Source: Sialis fuliginosa
Taxonomy: Eukaryota; Arthropoda; Insecta; Megaloptera; Sialidae
Length of the DNA: 64,000 nt
Assembly: GCA_961205875.1 (NCBI GenBank)
Contig: OY540810.1
Coordinates: 4,030,001 to 4,094,000, forward strand
Direction of reading: 5' to 3'
Shown one piece after another: positions 23,939 through 37,729 of this stretch (positions within the stretch are counted from its first letter, which is position 1; each line of letters starts with the position of its first letter). The notes beneath the pieces were generated by a model, which saw only the letters and a list, made by a program, of their open reading frames with translations, had not been told where the DNA came from and searched no databases. The translations under genes were made by a program, and so were the position numbers.

Positions 23939-25510
23939 TAATTTAAATGTAATGAAATTACAATTATCAAAATATTTAATGAAATGTATGTTTTCTATCG
24001 ATATTTTTTAATCGTTTATAGGGATTTCATTGTCCTTTTTATCGTTTAAAAAACATACGTCAGTTACGATACATTATTATTTTTGTTTAAATTTTACCAT
24101 TTTTATTTTTTTAAATATATCTACCTACTTATGACAGGTATTAAATACGAACACCTGAATATGATACATAATCAAAGAACATTTAATTAAAAACATAAAA
24201 CATATATAAAATACAACCAACAAACCGTTAACAAAGAGAGCTAGAGTTCTATTAACAACGAAACAAAATGAAGTAGAATAAAATAAAAATAACCACCTTT
24301 AATTTACTTTTCCGCAGTTCTACACTTACATGGAAACCTCCAATTATTCAGTAAACAATTTATTGTGAAAAGAAAACGTTTTTCCCCTGTCAACACTCAA
24401 AAACACACAACTTGTGCCATAACAGTCATCAATTATTGTAACTTTCTATAACAGAGATTCTCAAACAATTGTCATATTGTTAAAACAAAGATATGTGGAT
24501 TATTTTCAAATGATTAATGATAAATCATTATATCTTCGGTACAGATACGAATCTATTTGTGAGATGATTATCAATTCTTTCATCAATGGTTTGTTAAATA
24601 TTATTGCATATCAGGGATAGCATCTACTTTATTTTTCTCAAAATGCGATCTATCATTAAAATTACATAAACATATAAATTACTTTTTTCTACAACCGTGT
24701 AAAAAAGTAGGCTTTTTCATTGACATTTCAGTGTAGACAAGTAGCGCAAAAGTGTTTACTGCTTCCATAATAACACATACATTTTTACATTTTTTTACGA
24801 TTAATGAATTTTATAAATACTTTTGTGTTATAGTATTAAACAAATTACTAAAAATTAAGCACTATATTAATTATTGTAATTAAAAAATGTATTAATAAAA
24901 TTAAATAAATTATTATAATATATATTTATATATATTTAATATATATTTATTATATTAATATATTATTATATATATAATTTTTTTTTTCTTGGCACAATTC
25001 ATGGTATTATGTATAATTTTCATATATCAATTTAGATTTTTAGATATTAAATTTAAAATTACAGAATTTGCAGCTTCTGATATCTCTGGTGGTACACACT
25101 TATGTTCTTTCTCAGTATCACCACTTATTCATCTTATATTATAGAATAACAAATTAAGAAACACATTTTAACATATAAAAAATTTATTGATAATATTGAT
25201 TTGAATAAGTTTGAAAAGTTAAAAATTATAATTATAAAAATTATATAAATTAGAGTACAAAATGATACAAAATAATTAATAAAAAGGGACCTAATTGGGT
25301 GAAAATTGTAAACGTACAAAAAATACTTCGTAGCCAATTAGATCCAATCTAAATATTTGTGCTTTTCAGATTTAAAAATGATTTAAAAATGACATATACA
25401 AAATATTGATGTTATTAGTCCAGAATTAAGTTTTAATATTATTAATTAAGTTTGAAATTACTCATACTATCAGTAATTATAATAAAATAAAATAGCTTCA
25501 ATTTGATTTT
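23939..25510. other. Non-coding A+T-rich stretch with (TA)n
   Basis: 24910-24985 is an almost pure A/T low-complexity patch of TATATT/TTATAT type. No gene was seen in the rest. The 67-codon minus ORF at 25134-25337 is hydrophobic random-composition sequence. Confidence 0.5.
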
Positions 25511-26252
25511 GCGTCCTCGCAATATCGAAGATACGAGAAGCTATGTGATCGTTTCAGATTGAGGCAAAAAAAAAGTTCTCCAATTTCAAAATTTTAAATT
25601 GATTTATCCGTTTCACGTCAAGACAAACATTGTCACACGCATAACTCATGAACCACTGAACCGATATTATTGAAACTTGGTCGGATGGTTGGGTTTGGTT
25701 TGAGGACGGTCCTATTTCAAAATCGTCAAAATCGTGTGTAAGGGGGAGGGGTGACACCCCAAAATATTTCTTTTTTCAAGATATCTCAAGAACGACACAT
25801 GTTACGAGAAAATTTTATAGAATATTTTTTGTAGAGCATTAAATTTCCTATAATATAGGTTTACTACGTTTTCTGTAAAATATTCCCTTACAAAGATTTA
25901 TCTCAATTTATTTTAAAAATTCGTGTTTTGTTTTTCTAAATTGATATTTGATTGGATATATTAAATGTCATTTAGACGTTTTATATGTCATTTTGGCGTT
26001 TTAAATATCACTTTGACGTTTTAAATGTCATTTTGACATTTGCATAAATTTAGATTTAGATTAAAATTGCCAAAAAATTAAAAATATATGAAAAAATATT
26101 CAGGTGCGTTTTAAGAAAAATTTCGAACTGAGATTTTTTAGTAAAATTTGTATAAAAATTAAATGGTTAACCAATACCAGGCAATTTATCTGAACACTAT
26201 CGGTTTTAGTGAATTTAGCACGAGGAAGCACTGTGCATTTACTTGGCAGATG
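25511..26252 (+). mobile_element. Family A full-length copy A6 with expanded internal minisatellite
   Basis: It starts GCGTCCTCGCAATATCGAAG after TTTT and ends TTTACTTGGCAGATG before a run of T. The tetranucleotide block is deleted (AAGACAAACATTGTCACACG). Unlike the other copies it has exactly four 20-bp units at 25961-26040, each of the form TTAAATGTCATTTTGACGTT with small changes. Confidence 0.8.
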
Positions 26253-27053
26253 TTTTTTTTACTACTCACCGTCGAAATAAAAGTCCTTTATTCAACATTA
26301 CGTCCACTGTTGGGCACATAGCCACTATATGTACATGTGTGTATAAAACATACATGTACATTGTACAGTGTAAGTGTCGAGTAAATAGTGCAAAACAATA
26401 CAACAACCTGCAGGCGAATATGTCAGCAGAGACGTTGTAAATTTCATAGTTCACAAAAAACTTGTTCTCAGTACGAACGTTAAATAATGAAAAATGGATA
26501 TAAACTTTGAATGATGTATTATTACACATACTTTATGATTAATTGTGTTAATTTTAAACATTGTTGTGTGAGATAATGAACTTTTTATTAGATTTTAAAA
26601 TGTAATTTACATAATTAATTTGGTTTAATTAGTTGATGAAATGTTTTATACAAGTACCAGTTAATTACATTTAGAGTACCTAGGTTTTTTACTACCCACT
26701 GTTATAGCTTAAAGGCCGGCATCAAGATTTATTATGTCTCTTGAATCAGATTTACTATTGTAATTAAAATTATTATTGATAATTTCGATATGATTGTAAT
26801 AAAGTAGTTTCTCAGTACATAATTTAAAAATGTCCATAAAATGCATTTTGAAATTTGGCAGTGTAAAATGCAACTAATCTTACTTTTTTTTAGATTTTCT
26901 AAGTTTTTTTCCAAAAATTTGCGTTTGTAAGCTCCAAAAAAGGTTTTGTAGTCTTAATTAACCAAAATAAATATTTTTTTTCTATAAAACATGTCCTCTC
27001 GCAAATTCATTTTGCCCACATCAAATTTAGGTCTTGCGCCGCCACTGAATGTA
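26253..27053. other. Non-coding stretch
   Basis: Overlapping ORFs on both strands at 26243-26529 have no domain. CTTGCGCCGCCACTG at 27033-27047 resembles a transposon end (CAGTGGCGGCGCAAG inverted). The same core, CAGTGGCGGCG, occurs at 47159-47169. No complete element could be bounded. Confidence 0.4.
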
Positions 27054-27444
27054 CAGTCGCCTGCAGAACTTGTCTGGCACCCTAAAGGCTAGAATCGCTT
27101 ACAACAGATTCCAAATTTAAAGACAAACATCATCGGTTATCTTTTTCTATCAAGTTTAATATATTTAAATACTAAAATTCGGAATATCAAATATTTATTG
27201 CCACAAAATTTACGTATACAATTTTCAATAGATTACATAATAATTTAATTGCACAAATATATATGAGTACCTATTATAAACGAAGAGTAGTTCTTTATTT
27301 AGCAAATGAATTTCTAAATATCTGTCTTTGTTTGATACATGGAGAAATGATTTAAATATTATAATAATCAAATGGGAGGAGCCCACTAAGTTTGTGATAA
27401 ACGAAAATGAATACAAAATTCAAGACCATTAATGCAGGCGACTG
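27054..27444. mobile_element. Tc1/mariner-type MITE B, 391 bp
   Basis: The ends are CAGTCGCCTGCA and TGCAGGCGACTG, a perfect 12-bp TIR, flanked by TA on each side (27052-27053, 27445-27446). The outer flanks TGTA/TACA extend the symmetry to 16 bp. A decayed relative lies at 5285-5372. It encodes nothing. Confidence 0.85.
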
Positions 27445-27544
27445 TACATATAAAATGTATCTACAATCTACATAGATACTAAAACAATATCTCACTACAA
27501 CCTACTTCACTGTCAACAAAAAAAGAAGTGTGAATGTGATATAC

Positions 27545-27720
27545 CTCGACTGAAATTCTGTCACGTGCATAAAAACCGGCAGCACCAAAGCATCGTGTGA
27601 CGCCGTTGACGCCACCATCGTCTAGAGAGAGGCGGTGAAACACCGCAAGAGGAGGCAGATGTCATATCCAAGAGAGAGCGGCCAGACGCTTCGAGTTCTG
27701 ACACTTTTGAATTTAGCTGT
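27545..27720. promoter_or_regulatory. GC-rich single-copy block with E-box and TATA-like motif
   Basis: GTCACGTGCATAAAAACCGG at 27560-27579 combines a CACGTG E-box with a TATA-like ATAAAAA. About 130 bp of CpG-containing sequence follows, with CGCCGTTGACGCC and GAGAGGCGGTG. A 60-codon minus ORF crosses it with no recognised domain. A promoter reading is possible, but no initiator or transcript evidence exists here. Confidence 0.2.
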
Positions 27721-27931
27721 AAATAAAATATACTGTACTTCACAATACCATTGAATTTATCATTCGAAATATATCTGTATTTATGTGTGTGTGTATTATT
27801 GTCTGAAACTGGACCAATCTCAAGTTTTATGATACATATTTATTTTTATTGCAAAACACATAAAACGTCAGTTTTTTATATTTAATATAAGTATATAATT
27901 ATATTATTATTTGTATTAGTCCATATGTATA

Positions 27932-28054
27932 ATAGGCATGATGCCAGTAACAAAGTATCACTGAAATTATGATTTTAAATAAGTTAAAAAGATTCTCAAA
28001 AAAGCACGTAAGATCATCATAAAATAGTTTTTAAAAATTAGGCATCATGTCTAT
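27932..28054 (+). mobile_element. MITE F, short internally deleted copy (123 bp)
   Basis: The ends ATAGGCATGATGCC and GGCATCATGTCTAT are inverted with one mismatch. Nearly the whole sequence matches the two termini of the 541-bp element at 61434-61974, including GTAACAAAGTATCACTGAAA and AAGATCATCATAAAATAG. It is therefore a deletion derivative of that longer form. Confidence 0.8.
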
Positions 28055-28169
28055 AGTATATGTCAAACATATGTACCTATATTAAAGGGCGAGTAAAAAA
28101 ATATTTTGCGACCTAAAATAAATCTTGGCCGAAGGATCACTCTGTAGTTAATTTTAAAAGGTATCACAA

Positions 28170-28181
28170 GGGGGGGGGGGG
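28170..28181 (+). repeat. 12-G homopolymer run
   Basis: It is one of six runs of ten or more G on this strand. The others are at 10073-10085, 34589-34601, 41076-41087, 41908-41918 and 43212-43221. No C run of that length exists on this strand. Confidence 0.9.
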
Positions 28182-28245
28182 CATTTATTGTTATTTTAAT
28201 GTTAATTTATATTGATATTTGCCTGGACATATTTAATGTCATTTT

Positions 28246-28340
28246 GTAAGTGCAGAGAGAACAATAACTTTTCTCTTCAAAGACACTGAAACCACTGAAT
28301 TCGCGATTACCCCGCATTCGTGATTACCCCACACTCCTCT
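28246..28340 (+). repeat. Dispersed repeat H, copy 1
   Basis: GTAAGTGCAGAGAGAACA, then TTTCTCTTC and a CATGATTACCCCGC-like block, are shared with 37730-37800. Here the ATTACCCC word is present twice (28306, 28322). The 84-codon + ORF at 28320-28574 begins inside it. That ORF includes an internal ATG at 28380 and moderately normal codon composition, but it has no known domain. Confidence 0.6.
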
Positions 28341-31139
28341 ACCTATGTTCATAGTCCATACGTCTACAAACAGTCAATAATGTCAAAGGCGGGCATACAA
28401 AGTATTAAAGTAAATAAAATTGTGAAAGACGTTACTAACCCCAGTTTTATCAAAGTGTGTTATTTGTTACAGCCATGTAAATCTCCAAATAGACCAATCA
28501 GAACCAAGCATTTGCTATTTAATAAATGTGTACCAAGCTGTCAACACCAACAAACTGGCAACATACATAGATAGAAAAAAATCAGACAAAAGAGATTGAT
28601 TTTTCAAGCGTATCCACAATTTTGTCCATATCTTTTTTCAGACTTCGTATATATGTAAGTATCATATTATGTTTGAATACCCATTATTTGGCTTATAATC
28701 ACGAGAGTAATTTGTCTGTAAAGCATAATTTGTAATATATGTAGTTAAACTAACCAATTTAAATACAAAGGTTAGGAGCTTTCATAAAAAAATTAAAACT
28801 TTATGTATGTATATTTATTTAACATTGAAAAACTTTTTAACAGTATATGAATACATTTTTTGGATCAAGAAGTCTAAAAACAAAACAAGTTTTCTGAATA
28901 TTTTGTTACTACGAGAAGAAATCTCCATTTAATCGCCACTTAACATTAGTTCAATTCATCCCTATTATTTTTATACGATTTCTATTTAAAATTTGTAATT
29001 TATAAAGAATCAACCAAAACTTTCCTCGGTTCAGATGCAAATTAAGTCGATCTTATGTTGCATCACATTCTAACTTTCAAAGACGTATTGAGAATATACA
29101 CTGACGACCTAATAACATGAACATCCCTGAACACAATAAATACAGATTAAATCACCACAGTCTAATTTAAAGTAAATACAAGTAAACTCTTTTGAATAAC
29201 GCTAGAATGGGAATTAGCCAGGAACATCAACAAGTAGTTTGCTGTTGAGCGTGGAAACCATTATTTTTTGCCAAAGATCACGACATTGGCTGTGGTGTTA
29301 GACGGTGACTAAACTTTAACAAAGCATGGTGAAGATGTTACTGTATTTATTTAGTAATTAGAAAGTTAAATAAGGTTTATTTATCTTTTGTATTATCAAA
29401 CGATTTTCATAACAGTAAGTTCTTTGTAGAAGTGAATTTGATTGTTTCTTTTTAGGGTTATAAGATAATAGAATTTTCTTTTTTGTTGTGAAGTATATAT
29501 TATTTTGCCGCCCGCGCCCTATCGAATTTGTAAAAAATTTACAGAATGAAAGCAAAGAAGTTTTACATAATTTATATTATATACTATAAATATTTTTTTT
29601 TCTTCTTAAAACAATATTTACGTTATATTTATAAAAAAATATAAAATACAAAATACACGTTTTAAAAAACTTCAAGGATCTCAATATTGCTAAAAAAAAA
29701 TGTAGTGATAAAAGCTCTGTTATTATACTAAAAATAACGGCAGTCGGTATATAAATAAATAAACATTTTGAAAATTAGAATTCTAGTTTTCAGATGTAAT
29801 TCCAGCTTCAAGCTGTTTTATTAAGCATAAGTACTATTTTTTACTGTCGTACACCCTTACAAAATTACAAAAAAGTAGTTTTCAATGTTTAAAATGCGTA
29901 TTTTTTTTTATTCATTTACGAGTATGTACAAACATTTTAACATAATTTGATAGCTTTGAAGTGTAGGTATGTTTGTGATATGAGTAGGGTATATATAATT
30001 TTTTTTTAATTAAATAAAAAACGTAATGTAATATAATATAATATTACAAATATTTATTTTAAGAAATCATTTATGTTATTAAAATACCTCTGTTTTATTT
30101 TAACACCCGAAAAATGTAAATAAAAACACATGAGATCTGTTTATGTTATGTTACGCGAATATTTTTATAGCTGTAATTATTTTTACAATTCTACATCCAG
30201 GTGTTTTTCCGCGAAAAGAAAATTAGTTTTCGTAAACGGATTTCTCGTTGTTTTTTTACAGAAAAGAATTAAAATGTTAACAAAACATGAGTAAAAAAGT
30301 TCAATGAGCTATTTTACCTATATTTTCTAAAAGAAATACAAATTTGTATGTTTTTATGAATGAAATATAATTCTAAGAAGTTAACGAATTCAATATTTAG
30401 TTTGTAATTTATATATAACTAAATAATAATAATTAGTAATAAAGCTTAAAAGTGTACATTACAATCTCTAAAATATATTTTTTGTTTATTAATGTACCAT
30501 AATAACAGAGCTGTGAATATTGTCCTTTTTTCTAGAAATATTTTGAACCCTTAATTAATTTGATGAGTATATTTATGATATGATTTTCTTATAAAATTTT
30601 TAAAGTATATTTATTCTTTATATAAAAAATTGACACTTATAATTTATAAAAAAAACTTTCAACTTTATTTTAAAATATAATAATAAAATAATTTCCGGCA
30701 ATTGTAGCCACGTGAAGAGAAAATGTTTGAACTCAAACAGAAAAACCAATTTAAAACAGATTCACATCAGGGAAAACAAACATAGCCTACGCCCGATCGC
30801 ATTCAGCTTGTTAGCTTAATGTTACACATGTATTTACTCAAACAATAGCAAATAAGCACATAGTTTTAACAAATAAACTAATTAAGTATAACATAATGAT
30901 TTGGTATAGATCTTTCAACTATGCGTTTTATAATATTTTCATTATTATACAGGATGGTACGATTTGGGATACAGATATTTTAAGAGCTGATTCCTTGGCT
31001 CATTGTGAGTAAAAAGTTGTACGGGAAGGTGGAGTCAATCATCAAAACCCTCTGAGCTACAGGCTGTTTAAAAACTTCCTTCTGAGTAGTACATACTTAC
31101 AAACAAAGATTATCTCATAACCACCAAAGTAACGTAACT
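28341..31139. other. Long non-coding stretch
   Basis: No bounded repeat or gene was seen. At 30236-30260 TTTCTCGTTGTTTTTTTACAG is an acceptor-like site, but no donor lies within the next 100 nt. At 30948 a TA followed by CAGGATGGTACG resembles a single MITE end. Confidence 0.45.
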
Positions 31140-31490
31140 AAAGCAACCAGAATCGTTTGAAAATGTGAAAAATGTACTCCGATTTCAAAATTTTAACTTG
31201 CACTTTCCATTTCAGGTCAAGACAAACACTTTTCGTTCCGTGTCTATCTGTCTGATAATCCTTGTCACACGCATAACTCATGAACCACTGAACCGTTATT
31301 AATGAAACAAAATTATCAAAAAAGTCTGTAAGGGGGAGAGGTGACATCCCGAAATATTAATTTTTTCAAGATATTTAAAAAACGACACATGTTACGTATA
31401 TATTTTATATAATCTTTTTTGTAGAACATTCAATTTCCTATAATATAGGTCACCACAAAGTTTGTTGCAAAATATTCCCTTGCAATATTT
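31140..31490 (+). mobile_element. Family A copy A7, truncated at both ends
   Basis: It begins in the ATGTACTCCGATTTCAAAAT block without the GCTTCCTCG end. The tetranucleotide run is shortened and about 40 bp of the GGTTTGAGG block is deleted. It ends after ATATTCCCTTGCAA. It is an old copy. Confidence 0.75.
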
Positions 31491-31906
31491 CCTTTGAAAA
31501 TTTTAATATACCTACTTGCCGCGTTCTTTCATCACTTCATTTTGAATGTGACATAAGTTTTTTTTTAATCTGTTGTGCGCAACTATTTAAAAAACATATT
31601 TCGTACAATAAAGTTATCAACGATTGAACATTCAAAGATTTGCTTAATGCCTTATATAAAATCAACTGGAAAATCAAATCAAATCAAGTTTCCAGTGCCC
31701 CAGTTACGCTATAGCTTCAGGAAGAAACATAGTGCTCATATTTTTATTATATTCTTGCAATTATTTGTAATGTTAAAAAAAGCTTTATAGAAAAATAATC
31801 TATTTTTATTACAAATCTGTCAATATTAAAGATTTTTAAGATGTCTTCTTTTTCATGAATGGAATATGGTAGCCCTTATGTAGATATACTATAAATAAAA
31901 GGAAAT

Positions 31907-31944
31907 TATAACGTCAAAAATGTAAAAACATTTTTGACGTTATA
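31907..31944. repeat. Perfect 17-bp hairpin, AAAA loop
   Basis: TATAACGTCAAAAATGT, then AAAA, then ACATTTTTGACGTTATA. The arms are fully complementary. ACATTTTTGAC recurs once more at 31949-31959. The arm is too short for a typical microRNA precursor, so a transposon end or chance foldback is likelier. Confidence 0.6.
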
Positions 31945-34900
31945 AAAAACATTTTTGACAGGACGAATGCAATATTGCTGTTTGGGAAAAAGGTTTCTGT
32001 AACACCGAAATAAGGTAAATAATTTTCGAATTTTATAGATTTTGGCGAGGAAGGGTTATATTTTTTTTAACAATAATTGGAGTAATTTCAACGATTCTTG
32101 GTTATTTTATTTTAATATCTTACAATCTAATTTATTCTGGAATAAATTTTTTTATTTTTTATTTTTTTACTGTGTTCTATTGGCAAAAATATAACATTCA
32201 TAAACACTAATAATATACAACGTAAGCAAGCGTTCACTTTTCATTTGCAAGTGTTCAATTATTTATTAATAATACTCAGAATTGAAAGACACATGTCTGT
32301 CAATCGTGACAAAACAAAAAAAATCGTTACTTTTTGAAAACAACTCCACTCATTCCTATCTATGTAGTGTTGAACCCTTGGTATAACGAGGAAGATATTC
32401 ATCTATGTTCAGTGATACAAGCTTGCAACTATAAAACTAATTTGTTTATAGGAGAATTATAAAAACTGACATCATCATTAAAGGTTCGTGAAAGCGACCT
32501 GAAAATATGAATCGCGTAATAAGTGATGTGTCACCCCTACAGATTTCCCTATTAGTCGATGTCAAAACGTGTGAATTAAATTTTAATTCTTTGCACATAA
32601 CTTTCTGTATAGCTCAGATATTAATTAAAGTTACAATTTCACATTGATATGCCACAAAGAAGATAAATAAAAGTTGCCTTTGTAGTTTTTCTTTTAATTT
32701 TTCGAGCAATATTTTCCAATAGAGATCTGTTTCACTATTTCCCAAATTAGAGGTTAAAAATGAAACACAGTTTTTTGATTTTTAAAGTCCGAGTTGTATC
32801 GTACAGTTCAAATGACGTAAGTATTTAAAATGGTTATTCATAAGCGCATCTAGTAGAAAATATTAAAGTATGAATTTGTATCGTTAACTGTCAAAAAACA
32901 TAAAAGATTTGTATTTTGTTTCACTTTTACCCTAGTTGACCCTATACGATTCGGGGACATGTTCTATTGACAGTTTTTTAATTTTCGTATTGATCTTACA
33001 ATTTTATTATAATGCATTATTATATCTTATATTCTTTAAAAAATCCACCAAAAGCACGTCCAACATCAAAACCAAACATAACCTATATATCCTTCAATGT
33101 AATTATAAACATCACATAATATAATATATCTACAACAATTTCGATGCTTCTTCAATAGATGTATGAGTACCTACATATTACATGAATATAATATAATGTT
33201 TTAATGTTGTGAGACAATCGCTTTGATGTCTGACTATAATTGTGAAGTTAACAGCAATGGTGGCAACTAAACGACCTAAATTATGTTGCCTCTGGCGTTT
33301 GCAATCTATATAATAATAATAACGACATCTGTGCTCATGTTTTGTTACGTGTTTATCGCTGATATATTGTTGCGAAATTAATTGTTAACCCTTTTTGTCA
33401 GTATGTTTCAAAATTGTTTTATTTAAGGACAATCTAAACCCTAATATATAAATCTGTTCGCTCTGTATGTATGGTAGAATGAAAATATTTGGGAATTTTT
33501 AAGTCAATATATACGTCCTTTTGTACCCATTTATAGTTTTTGAAAACTATGTCAGTTAATAAAAAAAATACTGAATCAATTTTGATAGTACACAAAATTA
33601 AAGATAGTTAATTAGTTGAATTATAGTAGGTCCGAAAATTTACAATTAATATTGTATAATCAAAATGGCGACTATGTAGACACAAAAACTACGGAACCGA
33701 ATTGGATGAGACTTTTATTAAAAAATGATTAAGAACTAAGTTATAATTATTAAAAACTTCGCCCCCTGGAGCGGAAATTATGTGTTTTCATAGGTTGCAT
33801 CCATTACAACTTTTGATCGTCACACTTTGAACTAATTTCCCCAAGCTACAAAAAATTTCAATCAAAAGGAAAAATCCATTTCTTTTGTGCGGTGTCCTTT
33901 AAAAGAGCATTAGATATTATTTTGCTCCTCACATATACAAAACTGTTATTTTTATTATTAGATTTTTCCAATAAAACCTTCTACCTCACTAAAAAAAAAA
34001 ATAAAAAAATATAATACATCTAAAACGAATTTTTCCACGTAATGCAATTGAACAAATAATATTAGTAAATACAATTACTAGGAAGATCTTTTTTAGAAAT
34101 ACAATCCGCTGAAATAAAATTATAGTATTACACTTTTCTCCAATCCAATTGAAAGTGAGTGGTACTTAGGTTGGACAAAACCTGTCTCATTGTCAGTAAT
34201 TTTAATTCGAAAAACATTTTGTACTAAACAAAAACATTACAAATTCGTTTTTAAATTTCTTTTCTTGTTTTCTTACTGACTTTTTTTTATCGACTGTCTT
34301 ATTCAGTTGCACGTTTTCGATTTTCGTGTTTGTAATACTAGAGTGGTGTAAAATCTATTACAATCATAACGATTGAGGCGTTCTATACATATAGATAGTG
34401 TACTTACTTCGTTGTCATTGTCACAATAGATTATAGAAAGTCTAGTATTGTATGTATGTTGAATTTGACTCAAATTATTAATACAGAAAAATAAAAACAA
34501 ATCGAAAATAATAATAATAAAACCCAATATTCGTTTGTTTGTGTATGATAAACAACTACTACCAGGCTCGTATTTAGCATCTGTAAGAGGGGGGGGGGGG
34601 GATTTAAAAAAAAATTAACTTGTAAAAATCTCATTTTTAAGCAATTTCCTAACTCAAATTCAAAAACTCAATATTTGAAGTTTATTATTAAATTGTAGAA
34701 GTTTTTTTATTATTCAGTAGTTAAAAGTCAATGTAAGGACTTGAATAAAAATGGATGAATTAAAAATCATTAGGTAGGTATTCAATATGATTTATTAACA
34801 ATTGTATGAGCCTAATTGGCCTAGTATTTGAAGTATCCCTTTAGTCAATAACTATGAACAACCTTAGTCTCATAGTCTAAAATATTATAAATTGTTCATT

Positions 34901-36000
34901 TAAGGTTATGTATACCACAAAAAAAATTTTCTTTAAGGATTAATATTTTGTTAAGACTGTGTAAACGTATAATTTGTTTTATTGGCTTTACTGTGTATTA
35001 ATTGTAATTGTTAAAATTATACAGGGTGGGGCAATAGTGTGTGAAAGTTCGATAGCTCATATACCATAACAGATAAAAAAATCTAAAAACCTAAAGGACA
35101 TTTATATTTCATACGTATCTAAACAGCTACTGAAGGGGTGAAAACCACGGTCAAAGTTAAAATTTTAAATACTAATATATACAAATGGCAATAACTGCTG
35201 TTACCATCGGAAGTATAATATGTTTTTTATGTAGTACGAAAATAAATTCATAATAGTACCTAGATTATATAAACAAAATATTTTTCAAAAATTTATATTT
35301 CAAATCTATTTAAAAAAAAGAAAGAACATGAAAGTCATGAATGGTTCTCCATACCGATATTTTATTGCGTCATTCGTTTTAAAATTTGATGAGCTCATAA
35401 ATAAATTATTGAGTATTATTGATATAGATGCAGTTACATATATTATATACTCATAAATTTTTAATATCATTCAAATCTTGCCATCCCAACTAGACTAATT
35501 GAATGATTTTTTATATAAACATATTTGAAATTGTATTTCATTTTATCAGAATCTTTTATTCGTTAATTGGGTCCTTGAATCTGTCGACACCTGTCAATGG
35601 GAATTGTATTGTACATGTTCATCAATATGTAACAGTGAAGATGACACAATGAAATTGAAATTGCTGTATTTGATTTAAATCTATTGTACGTGTTAATGAA
35701 TATATTTTAATTTATTCTGAATAATTTTATAAAGTTTGTAACGTTTGATTCTAATTGTAATACAAAGGTTCTGTCTCTTGTGTTTTTAATTTGATTCTGT
35801 AGATAGAGAACGGTAATATAGTATAATTAAGTATCCTAGATAGACAGAAATGCAGATATTAGAATTGTAATGAATATTCGCTTTCGCATTGGCTTTAAAG
35901 TTTGCAACTTATTTTGCAATTTTTTTGCAAACGTAGATTTACTTAAATATAATTATTTCAACTTGTATTTCTGTGTATAAAAACTTTATTATCAATTTTT
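31945..36000. other. Long non-coding stretch
   Basis: No gene was seen. Single transposon-like ends occur without partners: CCAGGCTCGTATTTAGCATC at 34562-34581, just before the 13-G run, and TACAGGGTGGGGCAATAGTG at 35019-35038. The remaining ORFs are all under 75 codons and have random composition. Confidence 0.45.
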
Positions 36001-36341
36001 GAGGGTTCCGTACCTCAAAATGTATAGGGTCACTTTTTTTTTGGTCTCTTTGTTTGTCTATCCGTCAAGACCCCTTTTCTCAGGAACGGCTAGAGGTATC
36101 AAGTTGGAATTAATATCAACTACTAATTGTAAGATCTACAACCACATAGTCCTGTAAAAATTCTGATACTGATTATCAAAACCTATAGGGTTACTTCCTG
36201 TTGATCTAGAATCTTGAAATTTATTATTTGATATTAATTTCTACTTGATACTTCTTAGCCGTTCCTGAAAAAAATGGGTCTTGACGATCAGACAGAGTGA
36301 TATTTAAGTGTTCCGTTACATTTTGAGATACATTAACCCTC
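36001..36341. mobile_element. Inverted-repeat element, 341 bp, ends GAGGGTT
   Basis: The left half carries GAGGGTTCCGTACCTCAAAA and AGGAACGGCTAGAGGTATCA. The right half carries their inverted forms (CTTAGCCGTTCCTGAA, TTTTGAGATACATTAACCCTC). The inverted homology is long but imperfect, about 80%, with a short unique centre. The word AGTCGGGTTCG at 48223-48233 hints at a related fragment. It is non-coding. Confidence 0.7.
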
Positions 36342-37315
36342 AAAATGGTCTCTTCGAACGCACTGATTATGATTTTGATACACAAAAAAATATATCTAGT
36401 AATGCATATGTTTAATGTTTGTATATGTTCCTAGTGAATTCTATCAAATAATTTTTTTATTAATTTTATAAATTATGTTAGTTTTTTTCAATCCCAAGTT
36501 GAGATTATACATATGTATGTATCTTATAATTTTATTTGATTTAACTATAATAAGGTTTAATTCTAATGATAAGATGAATTAAAGAGACAATATCATAAAA
36601 AGAGTGTTAAATCATATTGAAAATTGGATTTTGCCATAATTCGCTTCGCATTCACAGTATTTCCGTTATAACCAGTTACATAAAAAGCGAGAGGGGTAAA
36701 ATTGTATCCACTGCGAAGACAGAAAATTATACCATATAATATATGTATATATGTTATATGTCAATGCCCCTCATAAATAAATTCCTCTCATGAAAAAAAT
36801 ACTGGTTACAACCCTAGTTTATACCATTATTGTATAAATGTGATAGTTATTTGTAGATGATATTAGAGAGCAACTAATATTTCAGAATCCTGTGTATAGT
36901 GTATATGGAATTCGAAATCCCACAGTTCTTTTCAGAAACATTTTCATTTTCTTGCGTTACTCGCTTCAATGAATTCCCTTCTTCCACCGAAAGATGTCCT
37001 TTGCACCGTTTTGTATTAGGTCCTTATAGACTTCAGAACTTGTCATTGTTATGAAATATTAAAAGATGACGTATGCTGCCTATATCTCTGTTTTTAATAT
37101 TGACGTTCTTGCAATACGCGTATGATAATGACAGATATATTGAAAGAAGAGATGTATTGATCATATGAACTTCCACAAATGTGGAATATATTATAAATAT
37201 ATATTATATTTTTTATCAATAAAGGTAGATTGTACAATTTAATTGTTTACGCAGGATGCGGCATTGTAAAGCCAAGCATTTATTTAAATCAAAATTGATT
37301 ATGCCTAAAAAGTTC
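36342..37315. other. Non-coding stretch
   Basis: No gene, RNA or bounded repeat was seen. TTCTTCCACCGAAAGATGTCCTTTGC at 36980-37005 is a GC-richer unique patch. Confidence 0.4.
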
Positions 37316-37399
37316 ACATGGTTGTTTTAATTTAACTCACGATCACGCACGCTCACGATTTGAAAATCGCTCACGCTTCACGGCCCGCGCCCAGCTCTA
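37316..37399 (-). mobile_element. Family D fragment, one terminus
   Basis: On the minus strand it starts TAGAGCTGGGCGCGGGCCGT and continues with AAGCGTGAGCGATTTTCAAA, then CGTGAGCGTGCGTGATCGTG. It matches the left end of the complete element at 50438-51055. No second end is present. Confidence 0.8.
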
Positions 37400-37729
37400 T
37401 CTTCAACAAAAGGATCTTGATATTTTTCATTATAATAACAAAAATAGTTATTTTCTTTATCAACATCTTCGTTTCTTCTACATTTTTATTTGGCACTTCT
37501 TTTTTAAAATGACTGCGATTCCTCGCACTTTTTCTAGTTTTAGTTTTCATCTGTCTTTTTTTACAATGTTCGGAATTGTGTCATTTTATTTATTCATCAT
37601 TACCCCACGAGTTTGAAAAAAATAAACTTTTTTTTGAGGTTAAGATCATATAATAAACAATACTGTTCTGTGAGCGTGATCTACACTGATCGTTAACGGT
37701 CCGATACTAGACGTAGGCCCAACTATCGG

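Noticed and set aside
28320..28574. 84-codon + ORF as a gene
   Set aside because: It starts inside dispersed repeat H, has no domain and no supporting splice or promoter signals; the better composition alone is not enough.
30236..30260. Acceptor-like TTTTTTTACAG
   Set aside because: No donor within about 100 nt and no sensible open segment; such sites arise by chance in T-rich DNA.
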